Below are positions 1 through 4,639 of a stretch of 5,911 nucleotides of DNA, one piece after another; the first letter of the stretch is position 1, and every line of letters starts with the position of its first letter. The stretch is taken from contig JAQUGU010000111.1 of NCBI GenBank assembly GCA_028683995.1, forward strand, positions 1 to 5,911, in the 5' to 3' direction. The translations under genes and the position numbers were made by a program. Under the pieces are notes generated by a model. That model saw only the letters and a list, made by a program, of their open reading frames with translations. It had not been told where the DNA came from and made no database searches. Origin of the DNA: Syntrophomonadaceae bacterium. GTDB lineage: Bacteria; Bacillota; Syntrophomonadia; Syntrophomonadales; Syntrophomonadaceae.

Positions 1-317
1 AAGATGGAAAGGCTACCGCTTGTATTACATATGGAAAATCAAGAGATGAGTCGCTGGAAGATTTTGCTGAAATAATTTCTTTATATGTTTTGCCTGAATA
101 CTGGTCCCAAAAGCAGGGATATGAACTCATGCAATTTTCCATGCAGCGATTAAAACAACAAGGGTTTCATCAGATATATCTTTGGGTTCTAAAAGATAAT
201 ATACGAGCAATACAGTTTTACGAAAAAGCAGGTTTTGCCAATGACGGTGCGACCGTTGAAGTATCGATGGATGATAAAATTTTAACAGATATACGCTACC
301 GTACGGTATTGTTATAA
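1..317 (+). CDS. GNAT-family N-acetyltransferase, C-terminal part (5' end outside window)
   Basis: The reading frame is open from the left edge (first full codon at position 3) to a TAA at 315-317, giving about 104 residues, so the start lies outside the window. GNAT enzymes transfer an acyl group from acyl-CoA to an amine. The visible part matches the acetyl-CoA-binding half of the fold: a strand ending LYVLPEYW, then SQKQGYELM where most members have a QGKGIGxxLL pyrophosphate loop, then the LWVLKDNIRAIQFYEKAGF segment typical of motif B. The loop is degenerate: the usual first glycine of the G-x-G pair is Lys and only the second Gly remains. The substrate cannot be told from this part. A shorter TTG start at position 90 would cut through the domain and is unlikely. 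The gene converges on the LysR gene and shares the terminator at 511-542. The family call is fairly sure; activity is uncertain. Confidence 0.8.
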   Translation, partial: DGKATACITYGKSRDESLEDFAEIISLYVLPEYWSQKQGYELMQFSMQRLKQQGFHQIYLWVLKDNIRAIQFYEKAGFANDGATVEVSMDDKILTDIRYRTVLL

Positions 318-319
318 TA

Positions 320-397
320 AGGATTAGAGCCGAGGCTAGTTATGAGGATGACAAACAATCTTTAATTGAAAAGGTTATTAAGCCGCTGAAAAAATAG
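320..397 (+). pseudogene. Possible remnant of a small unrecognised protein gene
   Basis: Just after the acetyltransferase stop, a different frame is open from 278 to a TAG at 395-397. From about 320 it reads like a genuine hydrophilic protein C-terminus (RIRAEASYEDDKQSLIEKV, then IKPLKK). There is no ATG, GTG or TTG in this frame downstream of its preceding stop; only ATA codons (314, 317) and an ATT (323) could initiate, and no properly spaced ribosome binding site precedes them. The best reading is a short gene that has lost its start, or a former extension of a neighbouring frame. I do not recognise the family. Chance cannot be excluded for so short a stretch. Confidence 0.3.
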
Positions 398-510
398 TAA
401 TTTTTGTCTCCCCAAAAAAGGATATGCTGTAAACTACTAAAAACCAGTCAAAAAACTTAACAGTTTACATAATGTTCATTATCGGAAGTTGGGGAATTAG
501 CTTGTAAACC

Positions 511-542
511 AAACAGAGCCCGGAAAATCGGGCTCTGTTTTT
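511..542 (+). terminator. Rho-independent terminator between convergent genes
   Basis: A perfect 12-bp stem (AAACAGAGCCCG at 511-522 with CGGGCTCTGTTT at 529-540) closes a 6-nt loop and runs into a T-tract at 538-542. It would end transcription of the + strand acetyltransferase transcript. Read from the minus strand the stem is followed by TTTGGTTT, so it can plausibly also end the LysR transcript, whose stop is 46 bp away. Confidence 0.92.
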
Positions 543-586
543 GATGGGGGGTACAGATAATTTATAATTAGATGTTGATTTTATTG

Positions 587-1525
587 TTAACTTATGTTTT
601 TTTGGAGCGCTTGTCTTTCTGTCAACTCAGTCAAATTAGAGATATAGTCCAGGAACTGTTTTTTATTACCGGTTTGGAGCTCGTTATGGCGCCATACGGC
701 CTTTATATTCCATGAGATTTTCAGCTCATCAACATAAACCTTCCATAACAGCCTCTCGTCCAGCTCTCTACGGGCAACTGATTCTGGCATAAGTGCCACT
801 CCGTTGTTGTTTATGACCGCCTGTTTGATCGCTTCGTAATTGTTAAATTCAGCAACTACATTGAACTCACTAAAGGAGCGGCCTGCTTTTGCCAATTTAG
901 CATCAAGTACATTCCTTATGCAGGAGCCTTCTTCGCGGGCTATAAATGGTTCATTTCTGAGCTTATCCAGACTTATTGACTTTTTATCCTTTAACCACTT
1001 ATTCTTACGAGGAACTACCAGCACCAGCTTATCATCGTAGATGTTAACAGAACTCAATGATTTATCATCTGCAGGCAATTTTCCCTCAATAATACCAATG
1101 TCTAAATGCCTTTGTTTCAGTTTTTCTATTATATCCTGGGTATGAGCAACTTCGAGGCGCAGACATGCCTGGGGGTGCAGTTCTTTAAAATTGATTACTA
1201 TGGATGGTAGAATATAATTGCCTGCCGTATCGCATGCAGCTATGTTTATAACTTCTTTATTGTGGCCTTTAATTCTAGCCAAATCCTGTTCCATTTCTTC
1301 ATACAGGGCTAAAATCCGATCACCGTATTCGTAAAATTTTCGACCTGCGTCGGTCAGTTGAACACCATGGTTATGGCGTTCGAAAAGGGCCAAATCGAAG
1401 TTTTGCTCCAGTATTTTTATCTGGGTGCTGATGGCTGGTTGCGTGAAACTAAGCTTTTTGGCTGCTTTGGTAAAGCTTTTTACTTCAGCAATGGTTTTAA
1501 ATATTTCGAATTGTTCAATGTTCAT
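587..1525 (-). CDS. LysR-family transcriptional regulator
   Basis: This is a 312-residue LysR-type DNA-binding regulator, close to the usual length of about 300. The N-terminal winged helix-turn-helix is clear: MNIEQFEIFKTIAEVKSF opens it, the recognition segment SFTQPAISTQIKILE lies at residues 26-40, and LFERHNHGVQLTDAG forms the wing. A linker helix follows, and from about residue 92 there is the periplasmic-binding-protein-like effector domain (NIAACDTAGNYILPSIV, then EEGSCIR in the usual effector loop). The longest frame starts at a GTG at 1573, but I chose the ATG at 1525: it has GGGGGAG 8 nt upstream, and the promoter -10 box (1576-1581) places the transcript start near 1569, downstream of that GTG. 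The effector and targets are unknown. It is divergent from the DUF503 gene, the common arrangement for autoregulation and control of the neighbour. Confidence 0.93.
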   Translation of the reverse strand: MNIEQFEIFKTIAEVKSFTKAAKKLSFTQPAISTQIKILEQNFDLALFERHNHGVQLTDAGRKFYEYGDRILALYEEMEQDLARIKGHNKEVINIAACDTAGNYILPSIVINFKELHPQACLRLEVAHTQDIIEKLKQRHLDIGIIEGKLPADDKSLSSVNIYDDKLVLVVPRKNKWLKDKKSISLDKLRNEPFIAREEGSCIRNVLDAKLAKAGRSFSEFNVVAEFNNYEAIKQAVINNNGVALMPESVARRELDERLLWKVYVDELKISWNIKAVWRHNELQTGNKKQFLDYISNLTELTERQALQKNIS

Positions 1526-1533
1526 AACCTTAA

Positions 1534-1544
1534 CTCCCCCTCCG
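1534..1544 (-). promoter_or_regulatory. Ribosome binding site of the LysR gene
   Basis: On the minus strand CGGAGGGGGAG precedes the ATG at 1525 with 8 nt of spacing from its last base. It decides between this ATG and the upstream GTG at 1573, which has no such site. Confidence 0.85.
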
Positions 1545-1575
1545 TATCTCTGTGTGAATGTTACTTCTTTCACTA

Positions 1576-1603
1576 ATTATATCAGGTTTCTGAACTAAAT
1601 CAA
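1576..1603 (-). promoter_or_regulatory. Sigma-A promoter of the LysR gene
   Basis: On the minus strand TTGATT (1603-1598) and TATAAT (1581-1576) are separated by 16 bp, and the -10 box carries the extended TGn element (TGATATAAT). The expected transcript start is near 1569, giving a 5' leader of about 44 nt before the ATG at 1525. Confidence 0.8.
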
Positions 1604-1604
1604 G

Positions 1605-1622
1605 ATGGTAAACTCGAACCAT
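1605..1622 (-). promoter_or_regulatory. Candidate operator next to the LysR promoter
   Basis: ATGGT (1605-1609) and ACCAT (1618-1622) form an interrupted dyad with an 8-bp gap, one base upstream of the LysR-gene -35 box. LysR proteins often bind such short dyads upstream of their own promoter, so this could be an autoregulatory site. The arms are only 5 bp, so chance is quite possible. Confidence 0.3.
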
Positions 1623-1662
1623 GTCGGAAAATAGCGCAATTTTTATATTATTTAATCCATAT

Positions 1663-1691
1663 TTGTTATCCCCTATTGCTTTTGCTAAAAT
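1663..1691 (+). promoter_or_regulatory. Sigma-A promoter of the DUF503 gene
   Basis: TTGTTA (1663-1668) and TAAAAT (1686-1691) are spaced 17 bp apart, and the -10 box has an extended TGn (TGCTAAAAT). The predicted transcript start is near 1698, about 127 nt before the start codon at 1825. It diverges from the LysR promoter, with about 60 bp between their -35 boxes. Confidence 0.65.
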
Positions 1692-1694
1692 TTA

Positions 1695-1803
1695 ACCATT
1701 AATCCCCTGTGCCTCGCATTAAGTGGTAATAATTAGCATCTATCCTAACAAAGGCTTGAACTGATTGCCGGGTAGTTCCTTAAAATTTCCGCGGGTGACC
1801 GCG
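1695..1803 (+). promoter_or_regulatory. Structured 5' leader of the DUF503 gene
   Basis: Three dyads lie between the predicted transcript start and the ribosome binding site. ACCATTAAT (1695-1703) pairs with ATTAAGTGGT (1718-1727), leaving one bulged base. GAACT (1758-1762) pairs with AGTTC (1774-1778) around an 11-nt loop. CGCGG (1790-1794) pairs with CCGCG (1799-1803) around a GUGA loop of the GNRA type, ending 8 nt before AGGAGG. The last is the most stable. I do not recognise a known riboswitch class; a cis-regulatory role is inferred from structure and leader length only. Confidence 0.35.
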
Positions 1804-1811
1804 TCTATTAC

Positions 1812-1817
1812 AGGAGG
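1812..1817 (+). promoter_or_regulatory. Ribosome binding site of the DUF503 gene
   Basis: A consensus AGGAGG sits 7 nt before the ATG at 1825. It fixes the start there rather than at the TTG at 1765, which would add 20 residues that do not look like the family and has no ribosome binding site. Confidence 0.9.
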
Positions 1818-1824
1818 TGTTTCT

Positions 1825-2127
1825 ATGTATGTAGTTTACGGATATGGCGAATTGTATTTACCCTACTGCTCTTCCCTTAAGGAAAAGCGCAAGATTATTC
1901 ATGGCCTGATATCCCGGATTAGAAAGCGTTTTAATGTATCGATTTGTGAGGTTCAATTTCACGATCTCTGGCAAAGAAGCAGCCTGGGCTTCTCAGCAGT
2001 TAGCCATAACAGCCCTGAACTGGAATTAATTATTAATTCGATTAAGGAGACCTTTCTTAATTATTCTGAAGATACCGAAATGACTGTTTTTGACTACAAT
2101 ATTATAAGCTGTCCGTTTTGCCAGTAA
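1825..2127 (+). CDS. DUF503 (YlxP-like) family protein
   Basis: This 100-residue protein matches the small DUF503 family (usually about 95 residues). It has an N-terminal strand (YGYGELYLPYCSSLKEKR), a basic helix (LISRIRKRFNVSICEV, residues 28-43) and the family's HDLWQRSSLGFSAVS segment (46-60). The fold is a small ferredoxin-like alpha/beta domain; the molecular role is not established. In many Firmicutes the family gene (ylxP) sits in the nusA-infB-rbfA cluster. Here it stands alone beside a divergent LysR gene, so it may be a second, specialised copy. The C-terminus is CPFCQ, a CxxC pair (Cys96, Cys99) that I do not regard as typical of the family and that could bind metal or form a disulfide. 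The next gene starts 117 bp downstream on the same strand with its own candidate promoter. Confidence 0.88.
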   Translation: MYVVYGYGELYLPYCSSLKEKRKIIHGLISRIRKRFNVSICEVQFHDLWQRSSLGFSAVSHNSPELELIINSIKETFLNYSEDTEMTVFDYNIISCPFCQ

Positions 2128-2135
2128 CTGTAAAT

Positions 2136-2147
2136 GTAAATATTTAC
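2136..2147 (+). repeat. 12-bp perfect palindrome
   Basis: GTAAATATTTAC is a perfect palindrome 8 bp after the DUF503 stop and about 10 bp before the candidate -35 box of the hydrolase gene. It could be an operator. It is too AT-rich and loopless to be a convincing terminator, although a T-run follows at 2153-2158. Confidence 0.3.
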
Positions 2148-2156
2148 TAGGATTTT

Positions 2157-2186
2157 TTGGCAGGAATGCACTCTATTGTGTAGAAT
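2157..2186 (+). promoter_or_regulatory. Candidate promoter of the secreted hydrolase gene
   Basis: TTGGCA (2157-2162; five of six bases match TTGACA) and TAGAAT (2181-2186; five of six match TATAAT) are separated by 18 bp. The predicted transcript start is near 2193, inside the left arm of the inverted repeat at 2183-2205. Read-through from the DUF503 gene is an alternative source of transcript. Confidence 0.5.
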
Positions 2187-2269
2187 TTTGGTGGTGCTTA
2201 CTTTTCTGTAAGAAAAGATATTTTAAGGAAAGGAAGGATTAAAAATGAAAAGAGTAAGCACCAAAATTC
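2183..2269 (+). repeat. Long inverted repeat spanning the hydrolase start codon
   Basis: GAATTTTGGT (2183-2192) is the exact reverse complement of ACCAAAATTC (2260-2269). After a 3-nt bulge (2193-2195), GCTTACTTTT (2196-2205) pairs with the adjoining 2250-2259 with one G-U pair. The 44-nt loop holds the ribosome binding site and the ATG. The right arm codes for residues 2-9 of the hydrolase. A competing local hairpin, CTTTTC (2201-2206) with GAAAAG (2212-2217), uses part of the same left arm. Confidence 0.8.
2231..2237 (+). promoter_or_regulatory. Ribosome binding site of the secreted hydrolase gene
   Basis: AGGAAGG lies 7 nt before the ATG at 2245, within the loop of the inverted repeat 2183-2269. 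Confidence 0.8.
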
Positions 2270-3015
2270 GCTGGTTTACGTCATTATTGCTGTTGACATT
2301 TATTCTGTCAACGGTTCTGGCGGTACCACTACCGGCGCAAGCAAGTTCCCAGGAGAAGGTGGTAGTGGCCAAGGGTACGGTTTATGCCACTAACATGTAC
2401 ATAATCAGAAGCGGGAAACCTGGACCCGTAGTCATGATTGTCGGAGGGGTACATGGGAATGAACCCGCAGGATACATAGCAGCAGGTAGAATGGTTAATA
2501 CAGAAATTAAGAGGGGAACTCTAATAGTTTTACCTAAAGCTAATAACCGGGCAGTTGAACGTAATGTCCGTTATTACAAAGGGCACGGTGATTTGAACCG
2601 GGATTTTCCCACCAGTAAATATGGGTCTGCTGATGGTACCCTGGCCCGGGCTATCTGGTCTGCAGTTAAAAAATATGATGTTGATTATTTGATGGACATG
2701 CATGAGGGTTACAATTACAGCAAACTAAAGTCAAGTTCATCAGTTGGTCAGTCGTTAATCTATTATCCAACAGGTTATTTTCGGTCTACCGTAAGTTCAA
2801 TAGTTTACAAACTTAATAACTATATCAGCACCAGTTATAAGGAGTTTTCTCTTTTACGCTATCCGACTCGGGGTAGTCTAACCCGGGCCGCGGGACAGTA
2901 CCTGGGGGTTAAGAGCTTTATTTTTGAAACCTGTACTAAGCAGAGTCTTTCAACCCGGTTATATTATCAACAAAAAGCAGCGCAAACCCTGCTCAGTAAA
3001 CTGTATATGTTATAA
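2245..3015 (+). CDS. Secreted M14-fold zinc hydrolase (succinylglutamate desuccinylase/aspartoacylase type)
   Basis: This is a 256-residue exported metallohydrolase. Residues 1-33 form a signal peptide: a basic start (MKRVSTKIR), a hydrophobic core at about 11-27, and an AQA cleavage site before Ser34. The mature domain carries the M14/AstE-AspA zinc site: GGVHGNEP gives His70 and Glu73, and MDMHEGYN gives His153. DLNRDFP (116-122) supplies the Asn-Arg pair that binds a substrate carboxylate, and Glu228 in FIFETC fits the catalytic glutamate position. The enzyme should hydrolyse an amide or peptide bond next to a free carboxylate, outside the cytoplasm. Substrate is unknown; peptidoglycan peptides or a poly-amino acid are options, while true AstE and aspartoacylase are cytoplasmic. 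It has a good ribosome binding site. It converges on the amidoligase gene with only 4 bp between stops, so the two transcripts must overlap unless termination is very abrupt. Confidence 0.87.
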   Translation: MKRVSTKIRWFTSLLLLTFILSTVLAVPLPAQASSQEKVVVAKGTVYATNMYIIRSGKPGPVVMIVGGVHGNEPAGYIAAGRMVNTEIKRGTLIVLPKANNRAVERNVRYYKGHGDLNRDFPTSKYGSADGTLARAIWSAVKKYDVDYLMDMHEGYNYSKLKSSSSVGQSLIYYPTGYFRSTVSSIVYKLNNYISTSYKEFSLLRYPTRGSLTRAAGQYLGVKSFIFETCTKQSLSTRLYYQQKAAQTLLSKLYML

Positions 3016-3019
3016 GCCT

Positions 3020-4633
3020 TTAACGGACAATATGAGTCCGCCTTACCTGAGCTGAAGTAATAATTCTCCCCTGGCGAGAGTTATTACTTCGAGCCGGGTT
3101 ACTAACCACCCGGCCCGGTGTTGTGGACACCCGGGTTCCACTTCTACTACCGCTAGTTCCAATCCGTCTACTATTAGTTCTGGTGCTAACCCGGGTTGCT
3201 GCCGGGGGTCGAGTAGTATTCACTTGGGTAATGCGCTGGGAAGAACTATCGTTGTATGAACCGCTGCGGAGATGCCGTCTGGGGGTAGTTTTAAGTTTCC
3301 AGGCTTTACGGAAATCGGCCTTCTCATTCCAGGTAGTGTTATTAAAGATTAATTCGGGTATGATTTGTAGCTCTTCCTCATATTCCAAATACATTTCCGT
3401 TTTTTTTATATCTGCCCACAGTTCGGGGAAAAGGGGGCGTAAGTAATCTTGATCTCCAGTGTAAAAGGCCCTTTGGGCTTCCGCGGAGTTAAGGAAATTT
3501 TTAGATAGCATATAATAAGAGCTGGCTATTATTTTCGCCAAACATAAAACGGCAACAGTTATCTGCTGGGATACCAGCCAACTGGCTGGAGTGCGGTACT
3601 CAAACCCCCCATAATCTTTAACCCGGTAATCACTCAGGGAGCCATAGCGCCGCCGCCGCCTGACTGCCGCCACTGGCTCTTCAACTAGAAAGATCGGTAT
3701 AGCCAGATAGTTATCCAGGGCCCGTATTAAATTGGCTGTAAGCCGGATGTTACTAAAATGTATATGGCCACCAATAGAATAAGCTCCCCCTGGTTGACTC
3801 CCGGCCAGCCATTTTACATTTTGATAAGGTGCCATGCGACTGGCTGAGTCCAGTGCCTGTTTTATATTGTCACTCAACTTCAGAGGGCAGGAGCTGGGGT
3901 TAGGCCTAATTTCTGCCACGGGTCGTTGTTGACGGTTTTGCATACGAATATTGTCACAGCCTACTACACCGTCCCGGGGAAAAAACTGGGAAGCTGATAG
4001 CATGCGGTTAGTTTTGGAATTAAATATCATGAATTCCGGGTCAGCACCCAGCTTTACGTTTCTGGTTGGTAGTAATTTATCCATTTCACGAATTTCATCA
4101 ATCTTCTTTAAAATGCGGTTTAAATCTCGTTCCCTTAATATCGGTGAGGGGTCAATTCCAATTACTCTCAGCCGCCTTCGGGTAGTATATGCCAGGCGCA
4201 CCAGGCATATATCCAAACCTAGTATAAGAAATATTCGTTTGGCCAGTTCAGATAGTTTAGGATTTTCACTTTCCCGGAGATACTTGGGTTTATAGTTATT
4301 GCGGCCATGGTAAACGAGACGAGTCGATAATATATCCAGGTCGCATATTAAGACTTCATAGCTTCGGATAAGTCCCTCTTCATCAGTAGCAAAGTTAATG
4401 TTATTGGCTTTTAATATCTCAGTCAGGGTTTCTTCATCCAAACAATTATTTATGGCCTTAAGGGTATTCAGGCCTTTTCGGGTGTTAGACTCCGGATCAG
4501 GAATTTTAATTAGCAGGTGGTTTAACCCGCCTATGTGTATTTCGTCAACCTTTACCCGGTCATATGTTTTACTTAAAAATGAACATATTTTTTCAGCGCT
4601 TGCATTTTGCTGATATATTAATTGAAGATCCAT
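3020..4633 (-). CDS. phiEco32-like COOH-NH2 ligase-type 2 amidoligase with basic Ser/Thr/Arg tail
   Basis: This 537-residue protein has an amidoligase core of the glutamine-synthetase/gamma-glutamyl-cysteine-ligase fold, which joins a carboxylate to an amine using ATP. Core motifs are KLGADPEF (194-201), VGCDNIR (224-230), AEIRPNP (240-246), GGHIHF (288-293) and GGFEYRTPASWL (342-353); the acidic residues, His290, His292 and Arg347 fit metal and ATP binding. Residues 1-185 form a separate N-terminal region ending RLRVIGIDPSP, reminiscent of the last strands of an ATP-grasp domain. From about 450 the chain becomes low-complexity, rich in Arg, Ser and Thr, with one acidic residue (Asp462) and a repeated TRVST (480-484, 500-504). 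The ATG at 4633 has GAGGAAGG 9 nt upstream, inside the last codons of the ATP-grasp gene 6 bp away, so coupled translation is likely. From memory, similar proteins occur beside YheC/YheD genes in spore formers. Substrate and product are unknown. Confidence 0.85.
   Translation of the reverse strand: MDLQLIYQQNASAEKICSFLSKTYDRVKVDEIHIGGLNHLLIKIPDPESNTRKGLNTLKAINNCLDEETLTEILKANNINFATDEEGLIRSYEVLICDLDILSTRLVYHGRNNYKPKYLRESENPKLSELAKRIFLILGLDICLVRLAYTTRRRLRVIGIDPSPILRERDLNRILKKIDEIREMDKLLPTRNVKLGADPEFMIFNSKTNRMLSASQFFPRDGVVGCDNIRMQNRQQRPVAEIRPNPSSCPLKLSDNIKQALDSASRMAPYQNVKWLAGSQPGGAYSIGGHIHFSNIRLTANLIRALDNYLAIPIFLVEEPVAAVRRRRRYGSLSDYRVKDYGGFEYRTPASWLVSQQITVAVLCLAKIIASSYYMLSKNFLNSAEAQRAFYTGDQDYLRPLFPELWADIKKTEMYLEYEEELQIIPELIFNNTTWNEKADFRKAWKLKTTPRRHLRSGSYNDSSSQRITQVNTTRPPAATRVSTRTNSRRIGTSGSRSGTRVSTTPGRVVSNPARSNNSRQGRIITSAQVRRTHIVR
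3054..3090. repeat. Inverted repeat in the 3' end of the amidoligase gene
   Basis: GAAGTAATAA (3054-3063) and TTATTACTTC (3081-3090) are perfect 10-bp complements. The stem continues inward through one G-T wobble and four more pairs (TCTC with GAGA) to a 7-nt loop, 15 pairs in all. It lies 38 bp past the hydrolase stop and inside the amidoligase tail codons. No T-tract follows on either strand, so it is not a classical terminator. Confidence 0.75.
3093..3114. repeat. GC-rich hairpin adjoining the previous inverted repeat
   Basis: GCCGGGT (3093-3099) and ACCCGGC (3108-3114) form a perfect 7-bp stem with an 8-nt loop, starting 2 bp after the repeat at 3054-3090. It is within amidoligase tail codons. 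Confidence 0.6.
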
Positions 4634-4639
4634 TTAAAA

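Noticed and set aside
428..469. Dyad TGTAAACT/AGTTTACA in the spacer after the acetyltransferase gene
   Set aside because: An 8-bp AT-rich dyad around a 26-nt gap is weak, with no promoter or gene that it clearly serves. The rest of 398-510 shows nothing I can support.
840..1040. Plus-strand open frame antisense to the LysR effector domain
   Set aside because: Its Ser/Leu-rich composition is typical of a reverse-strand shadow, and there is no ribosome binding site.
1526..1573. Longer LysR start at the GTG at 1573
   Set aside because: The extended -10 promoter at 1576-1581 puts the transcript start downstream of it, and the ATG at 1525 has the ribosome binding site and the family N-terminus.
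1358..1576. Plus-strand open frame antisense to the LysR N-terminus
   Set aside because: It lies opposite a well-supported helix-turn-helix coding region and its translation shows no recognisable domain.
1756..1786. Second promoter TTGAAC/TAAAAT for the DUF503 gene
   Set aside because: The 19-bp spacing is poor and the upstream promoter at 1663-1691 is clearly better.
1784..1817. T-box riboswitch upstream of the DUF503 gene
   Set aside because: The core resemblance lacks the UGGN bulge needed for tRNA pairing. The leader is short for the class, no terminator follows, and the gene is not an amino-acid or tRNA-charging gene. Kept only as a remark in the leader finding.
3024..3040. Hairpin CGGAC/GTCCG just after the hydrolase stop as a terminator
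   Set aside because: The stem is only 5 bp, there is no T-tract on either strand, and it lies in the last codons of the amidoligase gene.
3123..4613. Three plus-strand open frames (3123-3446, 3951-4295, 4398-4613) opposite the amidoligase gene
   Set aside because: All are shadows of the minus-strand gene, whose catalytic motifs are clear. None has a convincing ribosome binding site or domain.
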